A DNA stretch of 64,000 bases from Bathynomus jamesi (lineage: Eukaryota; Arthropoda; Malacostraca; Isopoda; Cirolanidae), in contig JAJOZX010001568.1 of assembly GCA_023014485.1 (NCBI GenBank), positions 228,501-292,500 on the forward strand, written 5' to 3'. Both the position numbers and the translations under genes were made by a program. Below are positions 32,971-42,917 of this stretch, piece by piece; the first letter of the stretch is position 1, and each line of letters begins with the position of its first letter. The notes beneath the pieces are model-generated. The model saw only the letters and a list, made by a program, of their open reading frames with translations, was not told the origin of the DNA and ran no database searches.

Positions 32971-33889
32971 TTATAAAAAGTTTAAAGGGACGGCTGATGA
33001 GTCAACATTTAACGTCGGGGTCAAAGTTTTAATATAAAGCGATTCCAAAATTCTAAGTGAGTTGGGACAAGTATTACAGCCAAGAATTTTAAAATTTTCT
33101 AAAGTGACATCAGTTTTACATTTGATACTGTGTTCCCGAATGCTAGAAACTTCTTTAGTTTTTAAAATTTTACCTGTTCGGCCACTTATTCCCATATGCG
33201 AATAAAATCTAGCCCTGAGAGAGCGAACAGTGCTGCCAATGTAATTCCCAAGGAGACACCTAGGGCAGGTAAATAAATATACAACACCGCTACGCAACGA
33301 GTCAGGGGTTCGATCCTTCGCTGAGAAAAAGTTACCTAAAGACGTTTTATTAATAAATATGATGCGGAAATCAGTATGATAAAAAAATTTCCTTAACAAC
33401 TTTGTAAATTTAAGCTTAAATTCCTTATTCAAAGGACCCATTTCAGGTACCAAGAAATATTTTATATCCTTCGGCACTGTAATACAAGGAAGTTGAGGGC
33501 TATAAACATTATTTAAGAAGGATCTAATTAGTTTATCTACATATTGAACAGGAAAACTATTATTGGTAAAGTAAGATCTTAGATTATTAAATTCATCATT
33601 AAGTAAGGTAAAACTAGAGGTCAAATTATATCCTCTGAACAGGAGAGTTTTAATACAAGACATCTTATAGTTGAAATCAGTAAAACTAAAAAAATTCATG
33701 CCCAAACCAGTGAAAGTGGGTTTCCTGTAAACTGATGTAGTAATAGAATCACCGTTTTTCGAAATTAAAAGATCTAAAAAGGGAAGGGAGCCATTTTTCT
33801 CAGTTTCCATTGTATACGTTATATTGGGGTGCAAAGAATTTAGGAAGTTAAAGAATTGTTGCGCTTGTACCGCATTATCAAAGACAGCT
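32971..33889 (-). pseudogene. Penelope-like RT carboxy part plus GIY-YIG endonuclease (left arm, open)
   Basis: About 305 codons stay open from the palindrome centre to the stop at 32971. The first part is the late reverse-transcriptase region, with GSLPFLDLLISKNGDSITTS and VYRKPTFTG (a motif typical of Penelope-like proteins). The endonuclease follows: GVVYLFTCPRCLLGNYIGST, then VRSLRARFYSHM with the conserved Arg and His, and late ILESLYIKTLTP with the catalytic Glu. The CPRC pair fits the CxxC of this endonuclease group. The upstream palm domain is lost at the centre. The apparent start upstream of 33889 reads through the spacer into the other arm and is not natural. Confidence 0.88.
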
Positions 33890-33905
33890 TCGTTGATGAT
33901 TCGAT

Positions 33906-34769
33906 AGCTGTCTTTGATAATGCGGTACAAGCGCAACAATTCTTTAACTTCCTAAATTCTTTGCCCCAATATAACGTATACAATGGAAACTGAGAAAAAT
34001 GGCTCCCTTCCCTTTTTAGATCTTTTAATTTCGAAAAACGGTGATTCTATTACTACATCAGTTTACAGGAAACCCACTTTCACTGGTTTGGGCATGAATT
34101 TTTTTAGTTTTACTGATTTCAACTATAAGATGTCTTGTATTAAAACTCTCCTGTTCAGAGGATATAATTTGACCTCTAGTTTTACCTTACTTAATGATGA
34201 ATTTAATAATCTAAGATCATACTTTACCAATAATAGTTTCCTGTTCAATATGTAGATAAACTAATTAGATCCTTCTTAAATAATGTTTATAGCCTCAACT
34301 TCCTTGTATTACAGTGCCGAAGGATATAAAATATTTCTTGGTACCTGAAATGGGTCCTTTGAATAAGGAATTTAAGCTTAAATTTACAAAGTTGTTAAGG
34401 AAATTTTTTTATCATACTGATTTCCGCATCATATTTATTAATAAAACGTCTTTAGGTAGCTTTTTCTCAGCGAAGGATCGAACCCCTGACTCGTTGCGTA
34501 GCGGTGTTGTATATTTATTTACCTGCCCTAGGTGTCTCCTTGGGAATTACATTGGCAGCACTGTTCGCTCTCTCAGGGCTAGATTTTATTCGCATATGGG
34601 AATAAGTGGCCGAACAGGTAAAATTTTAAAAACTAAAGAAGTTTCTAGCATTCGAGAACACAGTATCAAATGTAAAACTGATGTCACTTTAGAAAATTTT
34701 AAATTCTTGGCTGTAATACTTGTCCCAACTCACTTAGAATTCTGGAATCGCTTTATATTAAAACTTTGA
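33906..34769 (+). pseudogene. Penelope-like RT/GIY-YIG, right arm, frameshifted copy
   Basis: The same protein region as the left arm but in plus orientation, in two frames (33983-34255 and 34314-34769). The first break is a missing T in a T run near 34240; the second is a missing C in a C run near 34291. A further change near 34705 alters the end (KFLAVILVPTHLEFWN instead of the LGCNTCPNSLRILE of the left arm). The endonuclease core GNYIGSTVRSLRARFYSHMG is unchanged. That every break is a one-base run-length change is compatible with uncorrected sequencing error. Confidence 0.88.
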
Positions 34770-35192
34770 CCCCGACGTTAAATGTTGACTCATCAGCCGT
34801 CCCTTTAAACTTTTATAATCCCCCTCCTCCCAATTCCTTATAATCCCCCTTCTCCAATCGCCCTCACCATCTATATCTATCTTATCTATCTTATCTTATC
34901 TTATGTTTTCTCGTTGTGTGCTTAAATCAGTCTAGCCTCGGAAATTGCAGTGAAAGGTTAGTTAGTTTCATTATTCCAGTGTACTATTGTTAATTTTTCC
35001 AGTGTATTAATTTCACATTTACTATATGTATTTAAAAATAGCTTCTTAATTTTAAATGTAAATCTGTATAACGTAGAATTTAACCCTCTTTTTCAGTCTT
35101 TTAAAGTTTGCCTTTATGAATAGGTTATAGAAATTTTCTTTGTCTGGTTTTTCATTCAATTATTGATTTTAATTTCACATTGTTATCATACA

Positions 35193-35222
35193 GCCTGAAG
35201 ATGAGCGTATTTGCTCGAAACG
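35193..35222 (+). other. Hammerhead-like core motif, copy 3 (right arm)
   Basis: CCTGAAGATGAGCGTATTTGC followed by TCGAAACG. The elements of a hammerhead catalytic core are in the right order: CUGANGA (as CUGAAGA), a 4-bp stem GAGC/GCUC with a small loop, then GAAA. One additional U between A9 and the stem breaks the strict consensus, so self-cleavage is doubtful. Hammerhead motifs are established in Penelope-like retroelements, which is why this is worth recording. Confidence 0.4.
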
Positions 35223-35289
35223 TTGCGCATTAAAGAAGACTTTTCATGGCATTTACATTTCTCCTTGTCATTGGATTTCTCCTAAATAT

Positions 35290-35290
<1 letters not shown>

Positions 35291-35321
<31 letters not shown>

Positions 35322-35721
35322 ATATAATATATATATATATATCGATCTGCTTGCTGCACTAAAGCAATCTTTCACGCCCGTAAACGCGATTTTCTTGGTA
35401 AGTCACAGATGCATAGAAGGACTGTACCCCCAACCATAAAACAATCATTTAAACAACTATACGAAAGGACAATGCAAATACAAATTCCTCTAAAAATCTT
35501 ATGGTCTACTGCATTTACGACTAAACAATTACGCGAGACACTTTGCCATATGTCAAAAGCAGTTTCCATATTGAATTGAAATACGGTCTTAACCAAGGAG
35601 AACTTTCAGGCTAATAAAGACGAAATCATTAACACCGATTCTGGCCTGCAATTGAGGCCTCAACTTACAGTACAATTGCCAACCTTAACCAGAAAACCGC
35701 TGAAAATGAAGCAATGTCTAG
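35291..35721. other. Non-coding region with (TA)n
   Basis: TA tracts at 35289-35342, then about 380 bp without a recognisable protein. It may include decayed coding sequence upstream of the non-LTR tail that follows. Confidence 0.6.
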
Positions 35722-35915
35722 AGATTATTAATTAATAACAACTAGCTGCTTATTTGTAATAAGAGCCCAGTAAAGCCTAAAGCTTAAGGGCCAAATTAAA
35801 TTAAATAAATAGTCGAGCTTCAAAATTATTCATGTCATTGTAAATTGAAAATGTATTTATTTTATTATTATTAATAAAGGTTATTCTATTCTATTCTATT
35901 CTATTATATTCTTTA
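35722..35915 (+). mobile_element. 3' tail of a non-LTR element, family B
   Basis: Closely matches 46140-46350, the 3' end of the non-LTR copy in the 43.7-46.3 kb region: AACTAGCTGCTTATTTGTAA, AAGAGCCCAGTAAAGCCTAA and AATAGTCGAGCTTCA. It ends in a short tandem tail, here (TTCTA)n, there (TTCAA)n. Coding sequence is missing, so this is a strongly 5'-truncated copy. Confidence 0.85.
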
Positions 35916-35936
35916 ATCACAGTAAAAAAAATAGGA

Positions 35937-36132
35937 TCAATGAAAGAAAGCCACCCCCAGCCTTCTTTAGTTAGCTTTATAAGGCTAATTAACGAAAATA
36001 TAACGACCTAACCTAACCAATCGTCAAAGCCGTACAGTTGATCTAACGATTGGTTAGGTTAGGTCGTGATATTTTCGTTAGTTAGCCTTATAAAGCAACT
36101 AAAGAAGGCTGGGGGTGGCTTTCTTTCATTGC
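35937..36132. mobile_element. Foldback element, about 196 bp
   Basis: Arms of about 80 bp are near-perfect inverses (AATGAAAGAAAGCCACCCCC at the left, its inverse at the right) around a centre CAAAGCCGTACAGTTGATC. Each arm contains CCTAACCTAACCAATCGT and a TATTTTCGTTAG word. The same words form the inner hairpin of the 212-bp MITEs at 57761 and 63761, suggesting a shared origin. Confidence 0.85.
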
Positions 36133-36399
36133 TCCAAAAAATGCAAACATACGTTACGGTACGTTACAATATTGAAGTAGAAATTGCATTACATCGTAAT
36201 GACAAAATTAAAAAGAGGTTTACTATGAAGATAAATTACAACAAAACAAAAAAAGGGTTTTGTAATTTAAAAATTATTTCACCATTTGTTTATTTTGCCA
36301 TGTTATTCCTAAAACCTGTGACGATCCGTTTGCATTCACTGGTAGTACATTTATTAGTATACAGTATGCATGATTCCAACGTCCGAGGACCTGTTACGT

Positions 36400-36405
<6 letters not shown>

Positions 36406-36474
<69 letters not shown>

Positions 36475-36484
36475 ACAACAACAA
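36406..36484. repeat. (TC)n-(AC)n-(AAC)n compound microsatellite
   Basis: TC run (36406-36451), AC run (36451-36473), then a few AAC units. A 155-codon frame that runs through it (36066-36533) is not supportable as a gene. Confidence 0.95.
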
Positions 36485-36572
36485 CAAAAACGATATCTAT
36501 CTATCTATTTATCTATATATAAAATCTACCTAGCCTCAGGAAACCTCAAATACTAGACTGGGGTGTATATAT

Positions 36573-36608
<36 letters not shown>

Positions 36609-37372
36609 CAGGGTGTCCCATAAGTCCGGCATCATAGGAAAAATAATAAAAAAAGGCAAAACAAAAGCTTTTATTTACAGAACGTGCTCAGTATGTCCAC
36701 CATTGTTTTCAATACACAAATTCAGACGTGATACCCAGTCAGCAAGCACACGGTGAATGATGTCAGGAGTAATGGTGTTACATGCCCCAATAATGCGCTG
36801 CCGCAAATGTTCAACACTCCTAATTTTCTCTGCGTATACGAGCGCTTTCAAGTGGCCCCAAAGATAAAAATCTAGTGGAGTGAGATCCGGGCTTCTAGCT
36901 GGCCATTCCACAGCCCCTCGACGTCCTATCCAATGACCAGGGAATTGTTGGTACAGGTATTCCCTTACTTGGGTGCTGTAATGTGCAGGAGCGCCGTCTT
37001 GCTGGAACCATGTTGGGAAGTTTCCTTCTTCGTTCAAGACACTGGGAAATGCTTCTTCCTTGAGCATACGTAGGTAGGTGCCTCCAGTGACATGTTCATC
37101 GAAAAAGAGAGGGCCTATGATGCGATCCTTCCAAATGCCACACCATACCATCACCCGAGATGCACCTTGTTCCTTTGAAGAGGTATACCAGTGAGGGTTG
37201 TTTTGAGACCAGTAGCGGGTGTTCTGTCGATTTACCTCACCATTTTCATAAAAACCTCGTCACTGAACAAAATGGTGGACGGGAAATTGGCATCCCGAGC
37301 ATATGAATTATAGTTTGTAGAAATAGAAAAATATGAATTTCTCCTATGATGCCGGACTTATGGGACACCCTG
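36609..37372 (-). mobile_element. mariner-like element (DD41D), internally deleted
   Basis: The ends CAGGGTGTCCCATAAGTCCG and its inverse are intact over about 33 bp. The left is flanked by TA within a (TA)n tract; the right flank reads TG before TATATA, so the duplication is imperfect. Only 764 bp remain. This is a different family from the elements at 11288 and 31482. Confidence 0.9.
36675..37269 (-). pseudogene. mariner-like transposase, catalytic part, DD41D
   Basis: Read from 37269: FSDE with the first catalytic Asp, then, after a frame change, NRQNTRYWSQNNPHWYTSSK. From 37154 the frame is open: MVWCGIWKDRIIGPLFF, FPTWFQQDGAPAHYSTQVRE, WPARSPDLTPLDFYLWGHLK, and the terminal LNLCIENNGGHTEHVL. 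All three Asp residues are present; I count 41 residues between the second and third. The amino-terminal DNA-binding domain is deleted, so the protein could not bind its own ends. Confidence 0.9.
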
Positions 37373-37660
37373 TGTATATATATATATATATATATAAAAT
37401 AAGTCAAGACATATAAATACAAGTAAAAAAATATTAATGGCTCAGAAAGTCCGTGTATATCGTAGGCAAAAAGTGGTTTGTAGATATTTTATTTTCTGAA
37501 TTTTTGGTGATTTGTTTTATCATTATAAATTGTCCTTAAAATTAAAATAAAGAAAAACGAGATTTTTGAAAAGTGCCCATCCACAACAACGAACCTATAT
37601 CTGATCCCTGAAAAAAAAAACGAATCTTGTAAACTTTCCGGAATAATAATAATAATAATT
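37373..37660. other. (TA)n and non-coding spacer
   Basis: TA tract (37375-37396) and AT-rich DNA; an (AAT)n tail-like tract at 37645-37660 marks the 3' side of the following minus-strand non-LTR element. Confidence 0.65.
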
Positions 37661-38720
37661 TTTATTGTTAAAAAAATGCTAGCGCCCCCCACCCACCCAG
37701 AGGAAGAAGAGAGCCAAAATCAAGGTCCAGGGTTTCCGAGATGACTGGACACTCTGCGTTTGAAAGATTGAAGGTTATAGACAGGGGAAAAGTTGGATTG
37801 AGCAAGATTGTTTCAGAGTTGACCGGTTGAGTAGATGAAAGATTGAAAATACCAATTAACCTTTGCGTTAGAGAGTTGGACAGAAATGGAATGAGAGGCA
37901 TGCAATTTGAGAGTTCAGAAGAACAGTGTTTGTTATAAGAGCGACAGTACAGAGAAAGTGATGCAACACCGATGCGAAGAGAGAGGGATTGAAGACAGTC
38001 AGTAAAAGGTGAGAAAATGATGAGACGAAAAGCCTTTGATTCCATCCGGTCAAGTAGAGCTGTGTGGTTTGAGTCACCCAACACACGAGAAGCGTACTCC
38101 ATACAGGGGCGAACAAAACCCTTGTACAGAGACAGCAACTGAATGGGGATGAAGAAACTGCGGGGCCGGCACAGCACACCCAACCTCTTAGAAGCTGTTT
38201 TAGAAAGAGAGTATACGTGATCTTTCCAGGAAAGATCACGAGAAAAGGAAACACCAAGAATGTTAAGAGAAGAGGAAGGATTGAGTTGTGTATTGTTGAA
38301 GGAAAAGGAACAGTCGTGTGGAAGATTGTGACGAGTAGACAGATGAAGGAACTGAGCTTTTGAAACATTGAAAATCATAAGGTTTTCTCTGCCCCAATCA
38401 GAGACAGTGGAAAGATCAGAGGTCAAGTGCATCATAGCCGTCCTTCGCGAAGCCTGGAGTAACTGTTGAGAGGGACGCTTTGTGAAGCGGGTGGAAAAGT
38501 AAAGAGTGGAATCATCGGCATAGGAGTGGATACCGGAAGTGCAACTTAATAATTTAGATCATTGGCAAATAAAGGGAAAAGAGTGGGTGACAGGACAGAT
38601 CCTGAGAAATACCACTATTAATAGCTTTAGGAGAAGAACAGTGGCCATCTACAACCGCAGCTATAGATCGGATAGAAAGGAAATCAGTGATTTCACTGAA
38701 CAGGGATTGAATTTATGTGT
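37661..38720 (-). pseudogene. Non-LTR element C: 3' half of reverse transcriptase and C-terminal region
   Basis: Minus strand from about 38720: IRSIAAVVDGHCSSPKAINS, then a damaged GVPQG region (GISQD), frame changes, and HSYADDSTLYFSTRF with the catalytic YADD near 38520. The frame from 38435 to 37668 is open for 255 codons: LNILGVSFSRDLSWKDHV, LYKGFVRPCMEYASRVLG, RLIIFSPFTDCLQSLSLR, and SLYCRSYNKHCSSELSNCMP. That end is characteristic of a group of invertebrate RTs in which YCRYYxGxCSSEL is conserved. Endonuclease and fingers are absent (5' truncation, possibly because it inserted into element 38760-40265). The tail is AAT-rich. Confidence 0.85.
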
Positions 38721-38759
38721 AGGTTTAAAAGGGGTTAATGATTTCTTTTTTTGTGATGA

Positions 38760-40265
38760 CTATATAAGCTGTTTTTATTAATATTTAAGGATAGTTTATT
38801 GGCATTAAGCTATACATAAACACTTTGGAGTTCAGTGTTAGTGATCGTTTGGAGTGGTAGTGAGTCTTTATGTGAGGTTATGAGTGAAGTGTCATCTGCA
38901 TACTGGTATCAGGAAGAGTTATTTACTGGCCTGTGGAAGTCGTTTATATAAAGAAGGAACAGGATAAGTGCCAGAATGCTCCCATGGGGTACCCCGTGGG
39001 AGATGCGTTTTGTCTGTAAGGTAAAAGAGTCCTGTGCTCTAAATTGTGTACTGTTAGCCAAGTATGAGTTGAACCATCTTAAGGATAGTCCTCTGAAGCC
39101 GTAGTGTTCGAGTTTTTTAAGAGTATGTTACGAGGTATTGTGTCAAAGGCCTTAGCTAGATCAAGTAAGATGATTATTGAAGTTTTTTTGTTTGTAGTTG
39201 AGATTGTTATAATGGTCCTCTAATATTGCGGTTATTGCGACATTTGTCGTATGTTTACTTAGATAGCCAAACTGTTGTTTGTGTATGATTTTGTATTTGA
39301 ATATGAATTTTAGTATTTGATTATATATTACTCTCTCGTATAGTTTACTGTAGGTTGGGAGGATGAAAATACGCCTGTAGTTTGAGGGGGAAGCTTTATC
39401 ACCCGATTTATAGATAGGGCATACTCTAGCTTTTGAAAGGCCGTCTGGGAAGACACTATTTTGAATGGATATGGTTATGAGTTTTGAAAACGTGGGCCCG
39501 ATTAAATTTATACGCTCTTTGTAAATTCTGTTTGGGATTGTGTCTAGCGTACAACTTTTATTTTGTAATTGTTTTATGGCTGTCATTAGATCGCGTGTCG
39601 TAGTCGGGAATAGGAAGAAATAGTGTGGCAATGGAAGTTCCTAGGTACCTACCGAGAGACCGCACCTAGGTGGTATTTTAGAAGCGAGGTTGGCTCCAAC
39701 TTCAATGAAATAATCGTTGAAAATTTGTAAAATATTTGAGGGGTCGCGCGTCTTAAGATACCTAAGCGCCACCACAGGCGAAAACGTGTTTTTGATGGAT
39801 ATCACTATTTTCACCCTTCCTCTATCGCGTGGTTTGGGTTATAATGACATTACGACACTAGAAGTATGGCTGAAAACCTTATAAAGCGAACTACTTTTTT
39901 AACCTCTATCGCCAACCAAAAGTTCACCCAAAGTTCGGCATAATAAGAAAATTAAAAAATTAAAAAAATATATATATAAAATATAAAATATGAAAATCTA
40001 TTTAAAAAACTCATCAACATCTTTATCAGCATACTTGGAACTCGCGATTTCTGACGAATTTTAATTTTGGCGCTTAGGTACCTTAAGACGCGGGACCCCT
40101 CATTTCTTTTGTCCGTTATGGGCTCTTTATGGTCTCATTACTAATAACTTTTCCGAGGCAGAATGTTTTGTTAGTTTTTTTGTTAATCGCTTGGTTAATG
40201 AGGTTCCACCATTGTGTGGAATCGCCTTTGTATTTTTCGAATTTATTTTTATAGTAATTTAGCTT
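38760..40265 (-). pseudogene. Non-LTR element related to family B: reverse transcriptase, degraded, split by a MITE
   Basis: Minus-strand pieces, from the 5' side: a pre-RT segment (40265-40101) with NKFEKYKGDSTQWWNLINQA; after the MITE at 39739-40100, QIFNDYFIEVGANLASKI (39737-39680). Then fingers (39631-39161) with KARVCPIYKSGDKASPSNYR and KIIHKQQFGYLSKHTT, and the palm (39160-38880) with LDLAKAFDTIPRNIL, SHGVPHGSILALILFLLYIN and QYADDTSLI. A stop before YADD and a frame change near 39160 disable it. The layout matches the copy at 43.67-46.35 kb. Confidence 0.85.
39739..40100. mobile_element. MITE (362 bp) inside a non-LTR element
   Basis: Terminal inverted repeats of 33 bp with two mismatches, AGGGGTC(G/C)CGCGTCTTAAG and onward to CCTAAGCGCCA. 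The host reverse-transcriptase reading frame resumes on both sides, so the boundaries are firm to a few bases. No clear target duplication is visible and there is no coding capacity. Superfamily unknown. Confidence 0.88.
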
Positions 40266-40342
40266 TAGCTTTGTGTATCAACAATGAATTAACAACACTA
40301 ATAATATTAATATTACAGTTTATTATTGCATTTATACGTATG

Positions 40343-40345
<3 letters not shown>

Positions 40346-40375
<30 letters not shown>

Positions 40376-40381
40376 TATACA

Positions 40382-40413
<32 letters not shown>
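40346..40413. repeat. (AC)n, (GT)n and (TA)n tracts
   Basis: AC run 40343-40371, GT 40381-40391, TA 40391-40413, next to the palindrome that follows. Confidence 0.9.
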
Positions 40414-40446
40414 GCAAATAACTGCAATGACCGCGCAGTATATAAA

Positions 40447-40616
40447 TGAATAGAAACGACATAAGTATTAAGGAACGTTTCTGCACACGAGGAGGAGAGA
40501 TAACGAAATAATGAAAAATGAGGCGAACCGCCCAGGCGGTTCGCCTCATTTTTCATTATTTCGTTATCTCTCCTCCTCGTGTGCAGAAACGTTCCTTAAT
40601 ACTTATGTCGTTTCTA

Positions 40617-40620
<4 letters not shown>
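40447..40620. repeat. 174-bp palindrome between (TA)n tracts
   Basis: Two 86-bp arms are perfect inverses by eye around a 2-base centre (CA, 40533-40534). The arm sequence AACGAAATAATGAAAAATGA followed by GGCGAACCGCCC resembles the tail-to-B-box junction of the tRNA-like units at 14.8-15.1 kb. It therefore looks like a folded relic of that SINE family. (TA)n and related tracts follow at 40621-40735. Confidence 0.92.
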
Positions 40621-40657
<37 letters not shown>

Positions 40658-40663
40658 CACAGA

Positions 40664-40720
<57 letters not shown>

Positions 40721-40734
40721 TATATATATCACCT

Positions 40735-42730
40735 CTTTAATAATTTAGAAATTTTGCATCTTGCCTGTAATAATCCTTGCTCAATTGATTCTCACTGTAA
40801 ACTCATAGATAGGTATTATAGTAAGATAATATCCCTGTTAAGAGAAGCAGGAAGCCCCCTGATTAAATCTTACAACTATCATACTAAGATTATTCCTGCA
40901 TGGAATGATTTTATTGCCACCCTGAAGAGGGAATCGAAAGACGCCTATGATTTGTGGTGCTTTCATGGTAGACCCAGATCAGGACCAGTATATATGAATA
41001 TGTGTAGAAGTAGGGGTCAGTATAAGGCGGCCATAAGGCGATGTAAACAGGAAGAAGAGTCTATTCGAGCATCAAAAGTCTGTGAAGCTCGCATAAATAA
41101 CGATAATAACAAATTTTGGAAATTTGTTAAGAATCAAACGGGTGTCAAAAATGTCCTCCCTCCGACAATCGACGGGGTGTCGGGGGAGGATGACATTGCA
41201 AAGCTGTGGAAAAACCACTATTCTAACATTCTTAACAGTGTGAGTAGGGATAATCTTAAGATAGATTGCAGCGAAACGATTGTGGGAGGGACAAGGGAAA
41301 ATACTTTGATATCATTTTCTGAAGTAAAGAGGTTAATTAAAGAGTTAAAGACTGGTTCTGCGTCAGGGGTAGATGACTTATCGAATGAGCACTTAAAAAA
41401 TGCAAATGACGTAGTATATCTGCATATATCAATGCTCCTATCAGCCTTGCTTGCTCATAGCTATATCCCTGCAGAGTTCATGAGGATATATATCTTGCCC
41501 CTGGTCAAAAATAATTACGGAGACATTCTGTCCAGCAATAATTACAGGCCTATTGCTGTCGCTTCCTGCTCCTCGAAACTACTAGAAAAACTCTTGTTAC
41601 TCCGATTAAATGATTTCCTGTGGACATCTCCTAATCAGTTTGGCTTTAGAAGGTCCCACTCAACTGACCTGTGTATCTATGTACTTAAAGAAACAATATC
41701 TAAATACATTGACAGTAATTCAACTATTTATAGCTGTTTCCTAGATATAAGTAAGACATATGATAGGGTGAACCACAATATTTTATTTGCAAAACTAGAA
41801 GACAGGAAGGTTCCCATGTACATATTAAATTTAGTGAAATTTTGGTATTCCCACCAATCTTTCACTGTTAGGTGGGGCAATGTACTATCCGAGTGTTTTG
41901 GTTCCTCTTGCCGGGTGAGACAAGGCTCCTTGCTCTCCCCTATGCTGTTTAATGTGTATATCGACGGATTAATTGCTTCACTTAATGAGGCAACAGTGGG
42001 ATGTTGTATAGATAACACATGGATAAATAACTTAATTTATGCCGATGATATGGTGTTAATAAGTCCCTCGGTTAAAGGTCTGGATCGGCGACTAAAATTC
42101 TGCGAAGTGTATTCGCAGAAACATGATATTCTTTTTAATGTTACAAAAACTAATGTTATACACTTTCATCCTAAAAGCTGTAATCAGCCAGCTGATATAA
42201 GGTTTAAAATGAATGGTGAAGTAATTGAGGAAGTACAAGAGTTTAAGTATTTGGGTCAAACTATTACCAGCTCCTTGAGTGATGACTCGGATATAAGAAA
42301 ACAATCTCGAAGCCTGTGTGCTAAAGCGAATATGACCATAAGGAACTTTCGATTCTGTACAAGTGAAGATAAAGACACTCTCTTTCGTACTTTCTGCAAT
42401 AATATATACGGACAGCAACTCTGGGTGAATTATAAAAAAGGTTCTGGCAGAACCCTAAATTTGCTGTACAACAGGTCTTTTAGATTCTTACATAAATTAC
42501 CCGCGAGATGCTCAGCTTCGCAAATGTTTGCTACCCGCAATGTCCCGAGCTTCCCGGAGGTAACAAGACGTGCTCAATACAGTCTAATTCAAAGAATTAA
42601 AAAATCAACCAACCCGATCATTCAAGCTATCCATGAGTCCTGCCATTTATCCTCTGAGCTATGGACTTGTTGGTACGAAAACGTCTGTCTGCAGCTCCAC
42701 TTAACTTCAACATTACAGTATTATTTCTAA
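40735..42730 (+). CDS. Non-LTR retrotransposon D: reverse transcriptase ORF, open, 5' truncated
   Basis: About 660 codons are open. Upstream codons before 40735 are (TA)n and palindrome and should be ignored. In order: a post-endonuclease linker with PAWNDFIATLKRESKDAYD; fingers with SASGVDDLSNEHLKNA, LPLVKNNYGDILSSNNYRPI and NQFGFRRSHSTDLCIYVLKE; the palm with CFLDISKTYDRVNH, CRVRQGSLLSPMLFNVYIDG and catalytic LIYADDMVLI; thumb with EFKYLGQTITSS. The carboxy part contains LYNRSFRFLHKLPARCSASQ. The usual FDRVNH Phe is Tyr here and the GVPQG-type motif reads RVRQG. The endonuclease is missing. It ends at TAA 42728-42730. The clade is not resolved; it is distinct from families A, B and C. Confidence 0.85.
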
Positions 42731-42842
42731 TCAATTGTATATATTTCTATCCTTAGTATATAAACTGTCATTGTATTAATAATATTTGTCATATGGACTA
42801 TAGTCTGCCAATAAACCTTTTCATTTTCATTTTCATTTTCAT
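42731..42842 (+). repeat. 3' UTR and (TTTTCA)n tail of non-LTR element D
   Basis: About 90 bp of untranslated sequence ends in four TTTTCA units (42819-42841), the short tandem tail expected of a non-LTR element, followed by (TA)n and (GT)n to 42935. Confidence 0.85.
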
Positions 42843-42848
42843 ATATAC

Positions 42849-42917
<69 letters not shown>

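Larger units (their letters stand above)
32493..35290. mobile_element. Penelope-like element as a 2.8-kb palindrome
   Basis: Left arm 32493-33889 and right arm 33906-35290 are inverse copies (about 1.39 kb each) around a 16-base spacer. Both arms run outward from the middle of the Penelope-like ORF, through the endonuclease and 3' untranslated part, to TTTCATGGCATTTACATTTC and GGATTTCTCCTAAATATT. Differences are few and mostly one-base losses in short runs, plus a shortened AGATA repeat in the right arm. Penelope-like elements are known for head-to-head partial copies, so this may be natural; an assembly fold-back must also be considered. The left flank has the family's distal AGAAGCAACCCGCATGA sequence, which the right flank lacks. 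Confidence 0.9.

Noticed and set aside
32990..33020. CTGATGAGTC string resembling the start of a hammerhead core
   Set aside because: No GAAA follows a paired stem, and the string is coding sequence of the Penelope-like ORF on the minus strand just before its stop.
36001..36075. CCTAACCTAACC as interstitial (TTAGG)n telomeric repeat
   Set aside because: Only two units, and they are part of the arms of a foldback element.
36066..36533. 155-codon frame ending in microsatellites
   Set aside because: Starts in a foldback element and runs through (TC)n/(AC)n; no coding evidence.
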